DNA of 64,000 nucleotides from DATJGR01 sp963787045 (GTDB lineage Bacteria; Pseudomonadota; Gammaproteobacteria; Pseudomonadales; Azotimanducaceae): the NCBI GenBank assembly GCA_963787045.1, contig CAWBBR010000005.1, positions 124,001 to 188,000 on the forward strand, in the 5' to 3' direction. The notes beneath the pieces were generated by a model, which ran no database searches, was not told the origin of the DNA, and saw nothing but the letters and a program-made list of their open reading frames with translations. Position 1 is the first letter of the stretch. Every line of letters starts with the position of its first letter. This document shows, piece by piece, positions 53,156 through 61,800 of the stretch. The translations under genes were made by a program, and so were the position numbers.

Positions 53156-54500
53156 ATGACCAAGTCCACCGCTGTTCCCGTCACACGTCCCGGACGTGTC
53201 GGTTTCGTCAGTCTCGGATGTCCGAAAGCGCTCGTCGATTCCGAGCGGATACTGACGCAACTCAGAATCGAGGGGTACGAGACGTCGGGCAGTTACGCCG
53301 ACGCGGACGTCGTCGTAGTAAACACGTGCGGATTCATCGACAGCGCCGTGGAGGAATCGCTCGAGGCGATCGGCGAAGCGATGTCGCAGAACGGCCGCGT
53401 GATCGTCACGGGATGTCTTGGTGCGAGAGCGAATCTGATCCGCGATCAGTTTCCCGACGTCCTCTCGATTACCGGACCGGCCGCGTACGAAGCGGTCGTG
53501 GAAGCGGTACACGAGGTCGTTCCCCAGTTGGCGAGCAACCCCTTCGTCGATCTGGTGCCGGCAACTGGCGTCAAACTCACACCGCGCCACTACGCGTATC
53601 TGAAAATCTCCGAAGGATGCAATCACAAGTGTTCGTTCTGCATCATTCCGTCGCTGCGGGGCAAGCTCCGCTCGCGCAAGATCGGTGAGGTTCTGAACGA
53701 GGCGCAAGGTCTCGCGCGATCCGGCGTGAAGGAACTGCTCGTCATTTCGCAGGATACGAGCGCGTACGGTCTGGATCTCAAGTATCGAACCGACTTCTGG
53801 GGCGGACGGCCCTTGCGCACGGACATGATCGCGTTGTGCAAGGAACTGGGCCGTCTGATTCCGTGGGTACGTCTGCACTATGTCTATCCATACCCACACG
53901 TCGATGAACTGCTGCCGCTCATGGCCGATGGGCTCGTGCTTCCATACCTCGACGTTCCGATGCAGCACGGCGTACCGCGGATCTTGAAACTGATGCGGCG
54001 CCCGGCCGCGTCCGATCGAACCCTCGAGCGCATCGTAAAATGGCGGCAGATTTGTCCGGAGCTGACGATTCGTTCGACGTTCATCGTCGGCTTTCCTGGA
54101 GAAACGGACGCAGAGTTCGAAGCACTGCTGCAGTTTCTGACCGACGCCGATCTCGATCGCGTCGGCTGCTTTGCGTATTCGGATGTCGACGGCGCCGCCG
54201 CCAACGAATTGCCGGACGCCGTTCCGGAGACGATAAAACAGGAACGGTTGGAGCGCCTGATGGTCCATCAAGCGCAGATCAGTACTCGGCGTCTCGCAGC
54301 CAAAGTAGGGCGCCGCATGCAGGTGTTGATCGATTCGGTGGACGCCGATGGTGCTCTCGGCCGCTCGCGCGGTGACGCACCGGAGATCGACGGATGCGTC
54401 TACGTCGACAGCTACCGACTGCAGTCCGGGTGACCTGATCGACGTCACCATCGTGGAGGCCGACACCCACGATCTGTTCGCGACGACCGCCGTTGATTGA
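53156..54500 (+). CDS. rimO: Ribosomal protein uS12 methylthiotransferase (one C-terminal frameshift)
   Basis: RimO is a radical-SAM enzyme that methylthiolates Asp88 of ribosomal protein S12. The N-terminal cluster cysteines are in SLGCPKALVDSE, NTCGFIDSAVEES and TGCLGAR; the radical-SAM CxxxCxxC is in SEGCNHKCSFCIIPSLRG. The TRAM domain begins GRRMQVLIDSVD. The frame stops at 54433 in the middle of TRAM; a +1 shift at GGGTGA (54428-54433) reads GDLIDVTIVEADTHDLFATT to a stop at 54500, giving the normal 447 residues. Start ATG 53156. Confidence 0.94.
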
Positions 54501-54542
54501 ATCTTTGGTATTCTTGCGGGCAAACGAAAAGGAAGTTGAAGC

Positions 54543-54668
54543 ATGTGGTATCTGATAGAGGATTTCTTCGAGCAAAGCTGGATCGTCAAGCTATTCGTCG
54601 CCTGGGGATGGCTGTCGATCGTGCTGATGTTCGCGTCCATCATCGCGTCGATGCTGCGCGGAGCCTGA
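54543..54668 (+). CDS. Small single-pass membrane protein (41 residues)
   Basis: ATG 54543 to TGA 54668, with a good AAAAGGAAG ribosome site. The product starts MWYLIEDFFEQSWIVKLF and continues with one hydrophobic helix (WLSIVLMFASIIASML) and a basic end. It lies 42 bases after rimO and 6 bases before the TerB-like gene, so it may be co-expressed with the latter. I do not recognise a family. Confidence 0.6.
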   Translation: MWYLIEDFFEQSWIVKLFVAWGWLSIVLMFASIIASMLRGA

Positions 54669-54674
54669 TCAACC

Positions 54675-55064
54675 ATGTGGCTGTCATCGCTGACACGACA
54701 ACAACGCGAGGCGCTGCTGGGGCTGGCGCACAATGTCGTCGTTTCGGACGGCCTGTTGGATCCGAATGAAGAGGGCATGCTCGACGAGTTCAAGCGGGAA
54801 ATGGATCTGAATCCAAAGACCGAGTCGCAGTACCTCGAACTTCATGGCGTGGACAAGGTGTTCGACACCAGGCGCGCGCGCGCCATTGCCTTGCTGAATC
54901 TCTTGCGGCTGTCGTACGTAGACGGCGCGTTTGAGATCGAGGAAGAGTGCCTTCTGAAGGAAATCGGTCGGGCTTTTGGACTACCAGATGCCGAGTTTCA
55001 GCTGATGGACAACTGGGTTCGTCGCCTGGTTGCGCTCGAGGAAGAAGCGCGCGGCTTCATGTAG
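54675..55064 (+). CDS. TerB-like helical protein
   Basis: A 129-residue all-alpha protein resembling the TerB/DjlA central domain: LTRQQREALLGLAHNVVVSDG, LDEFKREMDLN, LLRLSYVDGAFEIEEECLLK and IGRAFGLPDAEFQLMDNW, with the paired acidic D/E positions of that fold (VSDG...E and VDG...EEE). Function unknown. It follows the 41-residue membrane protein by 6 bases and is convergent with the PilZ gene, overlapping by 8 bases. Confidence 0.6.
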   Translation: MWLSSLTRQQREALLGLAHNVVVSDGLLDPNEEGMLDEFKREMDLNPKTESQYLELHGVDKVFDTRRARAIALLNLLRLSYVDGAFEIEEECLLKEIGRAFGLPDAEFQLMDNWVRRLVALEEEARGFM

Positions 55065-55434
55065 CAGTCGCGCCGAGCGACTCCGCAATTTTCCGTTCAA
55101 GCGTTTCGAGCAGATGTTCGACTTCGTCGCGGTCGAGCTGAATCGGCGAGTTCGTTCGAAAACGGATTCCGCAGCGAAACGTTCCGTCTGGTGAGTAGCG
55201 GCAGTGATGTGCCGCCCCAACGATCTCATCGAGGCGCGATCCCGGGTACTTCAATGAAACGAACAGAGGTTTGTTGATCGGGAGCGGGCGCCGCATGACC
55301 ACCGTGGTACCGAACCGATTGAAGTCGACGACGTCGCCTTGATGGGTCCCGAATCGATAACGAACGGAAATAGTCGCCTTCATGTTGGTCACAGGAAAGC
55401 GTTCTAGGCTCCGGCGTTCGGGACATCTGACCAT
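55057..55434 (-). CDS. PilZ domain protein
   Basis: A 125-residue PilZ protein, a possible cyclic-di-GMP receptor. The RxxxR part is visible in CPERRSLERFPV and the D/NxSxxG part appears as DFNRFG, with Asn at the usual Ser place, so binding may be altered. The middle is MRRPLPINKPLFVSLKYPG. Start ATG 55434 chosen because it precedes the RxxxR; the frame is open 19 codons further. Downstream of the DnaJ-like gene on the same strand. Confidence 0.75.
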   Translation of the reverse strand: MVRCPERRSLERFPVTNMKATISVRYRFGTHQGDVVDFNRFGTTVVMRRPLPINKPLFVSLKYPGSRLDEIVGAAHHCRYSPDGTFRCGIRFRTNSPIQLDRDEVEHLLETLERKIAESLGATAT

Positions 55435-55487
55435 GGCCGGAAATCCTATGACACGCCCGGCTCCGCGGCTGTGACGATCACCACAGA

Positions 55488-56222
55488 TCAATGGTCTTTG
55501 AACAGCGTGTCCTTTGCCCGGTTGAGCAGAGCGGCGAGGTACGTCGAGCCGCCGCGATCGGGATGCAACTTCTGAATGAGGCGGCGGTGCGCGGCCACGA
55601 TTTCGTCGCGCGTGGCGTTTTCATCGAGTCCGAGCGCCGAGAGCGCTTCGCTCCGCGTCATGTTCTGACTCGCAGCGGCAGGCCCTCGCTTGCCGTTGCT
55701 GCGCCATTCGGGATGGTGGTGGTCCAGATACGACTCGAGGAGACGCTGAGAGTCATAGTCGTGTATCTCGGCGAGCAGACCGACCAGCTTCGGAACGTCG
55801 AGTTCGCTCAGAAAGTGGCCTTTGTAAGCGCCTTGTTTGATTTCGCCGTCCATGTGGCCGGACGCGTGATGCAGCGTCATTCGGAAGAAACTGCTTTCGG
55901 TGGTGGTGCTCCCGGAGTCGGTGTTCGGTGGAGACCTCGATCCGGCAGCGGAGCGTAGCTTCGGAAACAGCGCGGCGAGCCAGGGGACCAATCGCACCAG
56001 TGTGCCGGCGCGACGCACCAGCGGAATCATCGCGGCCAACGCGGCAACGATCCAGTTGAGGCGCCCTGTAACCGTCAACGCCACGATTGCGATCACCAAT
56101 GCCGCAACGCCCAGCGTAAGCAGCGTTTGACGCACGTTCAGACCCGCGCGCACCCAAAGAGACCGTAGCAGCAGGCCGATCACCAGCGCTGCGACCAGAC
56201 CACCCAGCGCGACCAGAATCAT
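55488..56222 (-). CDS. Membrane-anchored DnaJ-domain protein
   Basis: A 244-residue protein with two to three N-terminal membrane helices (LVALGGLVAALVIGLLL, LLTLGVAALVIAIVALT, IVAALAAMIPLV), a linker, a segment MDGEIKQGAYKGHFLSELD and a C-terminal J domain (about 175-244) with the HPD motif in QKLHPDRGGSTYLAALL. The arrangement (helices then C-terminal J domain) resembles TIM14-like bacterial J proteins. Its ATG overlaps the stop of the VWA gene (ATGA), so the two are coupled. It would recruit DnaK at the inner membrane. Confidence 0.82.
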   Translation of the reverse strand: MILVALGGLVAALVIGLLLRSLWVRAGLNVRQTLLTLGVAALVIAIVALTVTGRLNWIVAALAAMIPLVRRAGTLVRLVPWLAALFPKLRSAAGSRSPPNTDSGSTTTESSFFRMTLHHASGHMDGEIKQGAYKGHFLSELDVPKLVGLLAEIHDYDSQRLLESYLDHHHPEWRSNGKRGPAAASQNMTRSEALSALGLDENATRDEIVAAHRRLIQKLHPDRGGSTYLAALLNRAKDTLFKDH

Positions 56223-56950
56223 GATGGTTTTAGCTGGCTCAGCAGTGCGCGGGTTTCTGCGCCGCCGATCCGGCGCGCGTACTCGTCCAACGCCGATCGT
56301 CCGCCCGCGGCGTACTGTGCTATGGCACCGAGAAGACGTTTCAACTGGTCGGGGCTCGACGCATCGAACGGCACGTGCGCGCCGTTGGTCAAACGCGCGA
56401 TCGACTTGAACACGCGCGTAGCGGTGCGGTCGGTCCCTTCCTGAAAAATGAATACCGGCAGAGTCCGGATCGCGAGCTGACCGACGAAGCGCAGCACCTC
56501 CGCCTCGTCCTCTTCGAAACAGTCGCCGATGAACACCAACGCTCGAACGGGGTATCGCACGGCTTCGCCGAGCGCGTGTTCGAGCAACCGACGCAATTGC
56601 GTGCGTCCGCCGCGACACGAGACGGAGACCATTTGGTCGCGCAGCTGATTGGGCGTCGTGGCCCATTGCGACGCGACGAACTCGTTCAGCCCGCGGTAGT
56701 AGCACAATTGAATTGCGAGATTCCCGGCGCGAGCAGCTTCCGCAAACAACTCCGCGTGCAGTTCGCACGCGAGATCCCACGTCGGTTGGCGACTGGCAGT
56801 CGCATCGATTCCGAAGAGCAGTCGATGCGTCGATCGCACGCTCGGCGGTCGCGCCGTAGAGACCTCGGTGAGGAATCGATCGACGGACGCCTTGCCAGAC
56901 GAATCCTGTCGCGATTGCAGCGCGCGTTCGTCCGGTCGGCGGGTGCTCAT
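56219..56950 (-). CDS. VWA-like domain protein
   Basis: A 243-residue protein predicted to adopt a von Willebrand A fold. The MIDAS-type DxTxS appears in LLFGIDATASRQPTW, followed by NLAIQLCYYRG, GGRTQLRRLLEHAL and ALVFIGDCFEEDE (second metal-loop region). No signal peptide. Starts ATG 56950 and ends by ATGA overlap with the membrane DnaJ gene. Function unknown; coupling to a J protein suggests a shared membrane task. Confidence 0.72.
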   Translation of the reverse strand: MSTRRPDERALQSRQDSSGKASVDRFLTEVSTARPPSVRSTHRLLFGIDATASRQPTWDLACELHAELFAEAARAGNLAIQLCYYRGLNEFVASQWATTPNQLRDQMVSVSCRGGRTQLRRLLEHALGEAVRYPVRALVFIGDCFEEDEAEVLRFVGQLAIRTLPVFIFQEGTDRTATRVFKSIARLTNGAHVPFDASSPDQLKRLLGAIAQYAAGGRSALDEYARRIGGAETRALLSQLKPS

Positions 56951-57022
56951 GCGAGAGACTTCCCTTTATGGGCAATGGGAACCCTCTTATCATGCCACGG
57001 TTGTGCAACGCTGGAATTCGCG

Positions 57023-57220
57023 ATGGAACCTGCGGAAATCGCGAGGTGGTTGGAAGAACTCCGCATCGAGCATCGCGATCTCGACGAGGTGATCAAATAC
57101 ATGATCGAGACCAGACACTCCGACTCGATGCGGATACAGCGCCTCAAGAAGAGGAAGCTACGATTGAAGGACATGATCACCAAGCTCGAAAGCGAACTCA
57201 TTCCGAACCTGGACGCCTGA
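57023..57220 (+). CDS. DUF465 (YdcH-like) small protein
   Basis: A 65-residue highly charged helical protein. ELRIEHRDLDEVIKYMIET and QRLKKRKLRLKDMITKLES match the DUF465 pattern (an H-x-x-L-D...I and a K-K-x-K-L-x-x-K-D core). I chose ATG 57023; the frame is open further upstream but without conservation. It is 3 bases before the 5'-nucleotidase gene. The role of the family is unknown. Confidence 0.75.
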   Translation: MEPAEIARWLEELRIEHRDLDEVIKYMIETRHSDSMRIQRLKKRKLRLKDMITKLESELIPNLDA

Positions 57221-57223
57221 GCG

Positions 57224-58117
57224 GTGGTATCCGACCTCGGCGATCGACTGCTGACCGTGGCGATCTCGTCACGAGCGCTCTTCGACCTCGAAGACTCCAA
57301 CCGCGTCTACGTCGAGCAAGGCCTCGAAGCGTACCGGAAGTATCAGATCGCGCACGAGGACGAGCCGCTCGAACCGGGCGAGGGCTTTCCGTTCGTCAAG
57401 AAGCTGCTCGACATCAACGGTCTGCTGGACCGTACGCGCGTCGAGGTGATTCTGTTGTCGCGCAATTCGGCGGACACGGGTCTGCGCATCTTCAACTCGA
57501 TTCAGGCCCACGAGCTCAACATCACGCGCGCAGCTTTTTGCGGTGGCGAGCGTCCGTATCGTTATGTGCAGGCATTCAAATGTGACCTGTTTCTATCCAC
57601 CGATTCCGATGATGTCGTGCACGCGCTCGACCACCAGGTGGCGGCCGCAACATTGCTGGCATCGAAGTCGCCGGGTAATCCGTCTGCCGAGCTGCGGATT
57701 GCCTTCGACGGCGACTCGGTGCTGTTCTCCGACGAGGCCGATCAAGTGTTCAAACGCGATGGCCTAGATGCGTTCGCGGCCAACGAACAGGCGGCCGCAG
57801 ATCGTCCGTTGGCCGGCGGTCCGTTCAAGAATTTCCTGGCGGGCCTGCATCGGTTGCAATCCGAGTTCGCCGGCAGACCGTGCCCGATTCGCACTGCACT
57901 GGTCACCGCCCGCGCCGCCCCTGCACACGAGCGCGTCATCCGAACGCTGAGAGCCTGGGACGTGCGACTCGATGAGTGTCTGTTCCTGGGCGGGGCCGAC
58001 AAGACGCAATTTCTGCGCGCGTTCGGGGCCGATGTGTTCTTTGATGACCAGGCACAGAACTGCGAGCGAGCGTTAGGTCACGTGGCTTCCGGACACGTGC
58101 CGCGCGCGTCCGCCTGA
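57224..58117 (+). CDS. Cytosolic 5'-nucleotidase family protein
   Basis: A 297-residue member of the bacterial 5'-nucleotidase family related to eukaryotic NT5C1. Motifs: VAISSRALFDLEDSN at the N terminus, LLSRNSADTGLRIFNSI, the HAD-like aspartate pair in RIAFDGDSVLFSDEAD, LVTARAAPAHERVIRTL and GADVFFDDQAQNCE. It would dephosphorylate nucleoside monophosphates. Start is GTG 57224, 3 bases after the DUF465 gene. Confidence 0.85.
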   Translation: MVSDLGDRLLTVAISSRALFDLEDSNRVYVEQGLEAYRKYQIAHEDEPLEPGEGFPFVKKLLDINGLLDRTRVEVILLSRNSADTGLRIFNSIQAHELNITRAAFCGGERPYRYVQAFKCDLFLSTDSDDVVHALDHQVAAATLLASKSPGNPSAELRIAFDGDSVLFSDEADQVFKRDGLDAFAANEQAAADRPLAGGPFKNFLAGLHRLQSEFAGRPCPIRTALVTARAAPAHERVIRTLRAWDVRLDECLFLGGADKTQFLRAFGADVFFDDQAQNCERALGHVASGHVPRASA

Positions 58118-58196
58118 GCACTCTTGCTATCCCCGTATGAAGTAGTGAAACATTGCCTAAAAGACCGTCGCGTTATAAGTACGGGATTCAGGCCAT

Positions 58197-59171
58197 ATGA
58201 AGCTCCAGCAACTCCGCTACATCTGGGAGGTCGCGCACCACGACCTGAACGTGTCTGCGACCGCGCAGAGCCTTTACACCTCGCAACCGGGGATCTCCAA
58301 GCAGATCCGGCTGCTCGAAGACGAACTGGGTGTGGAGGTGTTCTCGCGCAGCGGCAAGCACCTGACGCGGGTGACGCCGGCGGGTGAAGTGATCATCCGG
58401 ATCGCCGGCGAGATCCTTCGACAGGTCGAAAGCGTCAAGCAGGCCGCCCAGGAGTTCAGCAACGAACGGAAGGGCAGCCTCGCGATCGCGACGACCCACA
58501 CCCAGGCGCGGTATGCATTGCCGGCGGTCATTCAGAACTTCCGCAGCGATTATCCGGAAGTGATTCTGCACATGAATCAGGGCACGCCGTTGCAGATCGC
58601 GGAGATGGCTGCCGACGGCAGCGTCGACTTCGGCATCGCGACGGAAGGCAGCGACCTGTTCGGCGATCTGGTGATGATGCCGTGCTACGAGTGGAACCGT
58701 TCGGTGGTAGTGCCGAAGGGACATCCGTTGATCGACGTGAAGCCACTCACGCTCGAAGCCGTTGCGGCTGAGCCGATCGTGACGTACGTATTCGGGTTCA
58801 CCGGTCGGTCAAAACTCGACGATGCCTTCGTCGAGCGCGGGTTGTCGCCGCACGTGGTATTCACCGCGACCGACACGGACGTGATCAAGACCTATGTCCG
58901 CCTGGGACTCGGGATCGGTATCGTCGCGGCAATGTCGTACCACCCTGAACAGGATGCCGATCTGGTTGCGCTCGATGCGAGCCATCTGTTCCGTCCCAGC
59001 GTGACGTACATCGCTTGCCGCAAGGGTGCGTTCATGCGGCGCTTCATGTTCGATTTCATCGAGTTGTTCGCGCCGCACCTGACGCGCGACGTGGTCGAAC
59101 GCGCGTTGGCATGTACGAACCGCGCGGAGCGCGAGGCGATGTTCCAGGGGTTGAAGCTGCCGACCCGCTGA
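58197..59171 (+). CDS. cysB: CysB, LysR-type activator of sulfur assimilation
   Basis: CysB activates cysteine regulon promoters with N-acetylserine. The 324-residue product is typical: MKLQQLRYIWEVAHHDLNVS, the helix-turn-helix SATAQSLYTSQPGISKQIR and the effector domain with ATTHTQARYALP and FGFTGRSKLDDAF. Upstream, TTGCCT and TATAAG (58182-58187 region) may be a promoter with slightly short spacing. Neighbours cysH and thrH give the same order as in Pseudomonas. Confidence 0.95.
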   Translation: MKLQQLRYIWEVAHHDLNVSATAQSLYTSQPGISKQIRLLEDELGVEVFSRSGKHLTRVTPAGEVIIRIAGEILRQVESVKQAAQEFSNERKGSLAIATTHTQARYALPAVIQNFRSDYPEVILHMNQGTPLQIAEMAADGSVDFGIATEGSDLFGDLVMMPCYEWNRSVVVPKGHPLIDVKPLTLEAVAAEPIVTYVFGFTGRSKLDDAFVERGLSPHVVFTATDTDVIKTYVRLGLGIGIVAAMSYHPEQDADLVALDASHLFRPSVTYIACRKGAFMRRFMFDFIELFAPHLTRDVVERALACTNRAEREAMFQGLKLPTR

Positions 59172-59174
59172 GGG

Positions 59175-59513
59175 TCAGATCAGGTCGAGTCCGGGGTTTT
59201 CGGCGAGCAAGAGTTGCGCTTTGTCGGTCTCGCTTGCTGCTTCGAGGACCTCTTTGACGAACTTCAGGAAAACGGTGTACGTGACTGTTTTCGTTCCGGT
59301 TTGAACTACAAAAAACGGGGCGCGTTCGACCCCGAGTTCAGCAGCAAGCCGCATGCCTTCGGAGTTTGGGTCACGTTCGTCAGCGACCACGACGCGATCG
59401 ATCGCCGGCCAATGCTTGCCGGCAGTCAGACGCTCCTCGACATCCCGGCACTTCCCGCAGGGTTCGCCCGTAGCGAGGATCTTCTTGACGAAGGTGATCG
59501 AGCGGCCGGACAT
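59175..59513 (-). CDS. Thioredoxin-like protein with CxxC, beside cysH
   Basis: A 112-residue thioredoxin-fold protein. The N-terminal active-site-like motif is in KILATGEPCGKCRDVEERL, a CGKC; the cis-proline region is GVERAPFFVV. I took ATG 59513; it ends 4 bases from the cysB end and is 8 bases downstream of cysH on the same strand. A gene of this kind lies between cysB and cysH in Pseudomonas. It may supply electrons or maintain redox for APS reductase, which is inferred from position. Confidence 0.75.
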   Translation of the reverse strand: MSGRSITFVKKILATGEPCGKCRDVEERLTAGKHWPAIDRVVVADERDPNSEGMRLAAELGVERAPFFVVQTGTKTVTYTVFLKFVKEVLEAASETDKAQLLLAENPGLDLI

Positions 59514-59520
59514 GCTGGAT

Positions 59521-60276
59521 TCAGTGGCCGTTGTGCCCGACGAATTTGACGGCGCGAACGTTCTGAGCGTGCAAGCCGCACTCTTTGCCGGCAGCTTCTT
59601 CCCACCACCAGCGGCCGTTGCGCTCGTGTTCATGCGGACCCACCGGGCGCGTGCACGGCTCGCAGCCGATGCTCATGAAACCTGCGTCGTGCAGCGGGTT
59701 GTACGGTACGTCGTTGGCGCGGATGTAGCCCCAGATATCGTCGGACGTCCAGCCGGCCAGCGGATTGAATTTGACGACGCGGTGATCGATCGTCGAAAAC
59801 GCCGCATCGTCCTGTTCGAGCGGTACTTCGGTGCGCGTGATGCTCTGATCGCGACGCTGACCAGTGATCCATGCATCGAGTCCCGAGAGATGGCGACGCA
59901 GCGGTTTGATCTTGCGGATCGAGCAGCATTCCTGGTGCCCGTCGCGATAGAAGCTGAAGAGCCCCTTGCGGCTGACGAGGTCTTGAACGTCCTGCGCATC
60001 GGGCATCAGCAGATCGACCCGAATGTCGTAGTGATCGCGAATGCGCTCGATGAAGCGGTACGTCTCCGGGTGCAGGCGGCCGGTATCGAGCGAGAAAACC
60101 TGCACGTCGGGCCGGATCTTCGTTGCGATGTCGATCAGCACCACATCTTCGGCACCGCTGAACGAAATCGCGATCTGATCGGTGCCAAATCGTTCGAAAG
60201 CGTCCGCAATCACCGATTCGGCGTTGCGTTCGTCGACACTGTCCTGCGCCTTTGTTTCGATCGACCTGCTGGCCAT
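59521..60276 (-). CDS. cysH: Adenylyl-sulfate (APS) reductase, iron-sulfur type
   Basis: CysH reduces activated sulfate to sulfite. The 251-residue product has the PP-loop ISFSGAEDVVLIDIA, VFSLDTGRLHPETY, and the two cysteine pairs HQECCSIRKIKPLRR and GCEPCTRPVGPHEHERNGRWW that bind a [4Fe-4S] cluster and distinguish APS reductases from the E. coli PAPS type. The nucleophile cysteine is in GKECGLH near the C terminus. So the organism probably uses APS directly. Confidence 0.95.
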   Translation of the reverse strand: MASRSIETKAQDSVDERNAESVIADAFERFGTDQIAISFSGAEDVVLIDIATKIRPDVQVFSLDTGRLHPETYRFIERIRDHYDIRVDLLMPDAQDVQDLVSRKGLFSFYRDGHQECCSIRKIKPLRRHLSGLDAWITGQRRDQSITRTEVPLEQDDAAFSTIDHRVVKFNPLAGWTSDDIWGYIRANDVPYNPLHDAGFMSIGCEPCTRPVGPHEHERNGRWWWEEAAGKECGLHAQNVRAVKFVGHNGH

Positions 60277-60359
60277 GTCGAACTCGTTTGTTAGAACTTG
60301 CGAGTGAGCCTAACAACCTCCCTAGAGCGCCAAAAATACTTTGTACTTCTATGCTTACA

Positions 60360-60417
60360 ACGGTGAAACCGTCATCTACCATCGCCGCTGGTTTGCGGCG
60401 CGGGACGGGTTTCCCGT
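60360..60417 (+). promoter_or_regulatory. Three short hairpins in the thrH leader
   Basis: Three perfect inverted repeats follow each other: ACGGT-GAA-ACCGT (60360-60372), CGCCGC-TGGTTT-GCGGCG (60383-60400) and ACGGG-TTT-CCCGT (60405-60417), ending 17 bases before the thrH ATG. Together they make a compact structured leader in the 158-base cysH-thrH gap. I do not recognise a known riboswitch. Confidence 0.33.
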
Positions 60418-60434
60418 GAAACGTGGAGTGGCTG

Positions 60435-61041
60435 ATGGATGTACTGTGCCTCGATCTCGAAGGCGTTCTGATTCCCGAAATATGGATCGGCGTGGCCGAG
60501 AAGACGGGGATCGAGGCGCTTCGCAAAACCACCCGCGACATCCCGGTCTATGACGAGCTGATGCGGTTGCGACTCGGAATTCTGGACGCGCAGAAAATCG
60601 ATCTGGCTACAATCCACGCCGTCATCGACACCCTCGAACCGCTGCCGGGCGCACTGAGTTTTCTGCAATGGGCGCGCACCAAGGTTCCAGGTGGCCATCG
60701 TTTCGGACACGTTCTACGAATTTGCGCAGCCGATGATGGCGAAACTCGGGTGGCCGATGTTGCTGTGCCATAAGCTCGAGGTCGTGCGTGGGCGGATCGA
60801 AGGTTATCGAATCCGGCAACCCGATCCGAAGCGCCAGTCGGTCAAAGCGTTTCAGTCGCTGCGTTATCGGGTGCTCGCCGCCGGCGATTCGTACAACGAC
60901 ATTCCTATGCTGGATCAGGCCGACGCGGGCTTTTTCTATCGTTGCCCACCGGCCGTTGCATCGGAGTATCCGCAGTTCCCGCGCGCGGAAAGCTACGAAG
61001 CGCTGCAAGACCTGCTGGAGCCCGACCCCGCGGTTGCCTGA
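60435..61041 (+). CDS. thrH: ThrH, phosphoserine phosphatase / homoserine phosphotransferase (one frameshift)
   Basis: ThrH is a HAD enzyme known from Pseudomonas that dephosphorylates phosphoserine and can phosphorylate homoserine. The N terminus MDVLCLDLEGVLIPEIWIGV is diagnostic (D7 and E9 of the HAD motif). A +1 shift near 60688 (GGTTCCAGG) joins LQWARTKV to QVAIVSDTFYEFAQPMM. Motifs III and IV are in VLAAGDSYNDIPMLDQADAGF. Total about 201 residues, normal. It converges on pabB, overlapping its presumed end. Confidence 0.92.
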
Positions 61042-61718
61042 AGCAGCCGTCCGATCTTGTTCGATTTCCGCGTTTTCCGTCGCAGCGACTGAGTCGTCCA
61101 CGATGCCACCGCCGCCCCATGCGTGAACGCCTGACGGTGTGAACGCCAAAGCCAAGCGCTCTGGCGACAGGCTCACTACGTGTCCGTATGGCGTTGACAC
61201 ATAGGCACCGAAAGGGGCGGGCTGCAATGCGACGAGGTGTCGGTACGCGGCCCAGCCTCGCGTGGCGTCGGTCGCCCTGCAGTGACGCCACATAGTGGCG
61301 GGCGAGATTGACCTGGTAGCACTCACCGGCGTTGAGGTACGCCTGGATCGCGCCGCCGCAGATGAGCGGTAACCCGGTAACGTCGGAGGAACTCGGGGGC
61401 GTTCCAGCGTGTGCTGCAGCGCATAGCCGAGATACCCGATGAATCCCGTGCGGACGTGTGGCGCGCGGAAGTCCTCGTTGCGTCCGAACTGTGCTCCAAC
61501 TCGTCAAAGGGTCGATTGGTTTCGGTGGACGTGTTACCTACACGCAATGTGCCAGCCTGATACACCACCGATCGAGTCGGTTCCGCCGCCATCACGTCGT
61601 AGCGGGCAGCTTCCGACGTGCGATCGCTGCTGTGAAGCAGCACCGGTTGCGGCAGATCGCGCAGGCGTTCGAACAACGACAACGAGTCGGCGCAGTAGGG
61701 AAGTGGGATTCGATTCAT
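60993..61718 (-). pseudogene. pabB: Broken para-aminobenzoate synthase component I (frameshifts plus internal deletion)
   Basis: Pieces of PabB occur in order but in several frames: MNRIPLPYCADSLSLFERL with VLLHSSDRTSEAARYDVMAA (start ATG 61718); then, in another frame, QFGRNEDFRAPHVRTGFIGY; then IQAYLNAGECYQVNLARHY; then WAAYRHLVALQPAPFGAYV to SLSPERL. SPERL is followed directly by ALAFTPSGVHAWGGGGIVDDS, which in normal PabB lies about 150-200 residues later. The whole chorismate-binding catalytic core is therefore missing. A last shift gives IGRLLQATAG and a stop at 60993. At least three to four frameshifts are required. This is more damage than any other gene here. Position after thrH is as in Pseudomonas. 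Confidence 0.82.
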
Positions 61719-61800
61719 TGCGGAGGAACTGCCTGCGAGATCGATCGGGCCGCGTTCGATCGTTCCGTTCGCAAACACGATTTGTACTTAGCGTATCATG

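Noticed and set aside
56951..57008. Long upstream extension of the membrane DnaJ frame (up to 506 residues)
   Set aside because: The extension is antisense-frame Arg-rich sequence inside the VWA gene; the natural start is the ATG overlapping the VWA stop.
60341..60553. 70-residue frame beginning before thrH
   Set aside because: It overlaps thrH in another frame and has no conserved motif; the HAD motif belongs to the frame starting at 60435.
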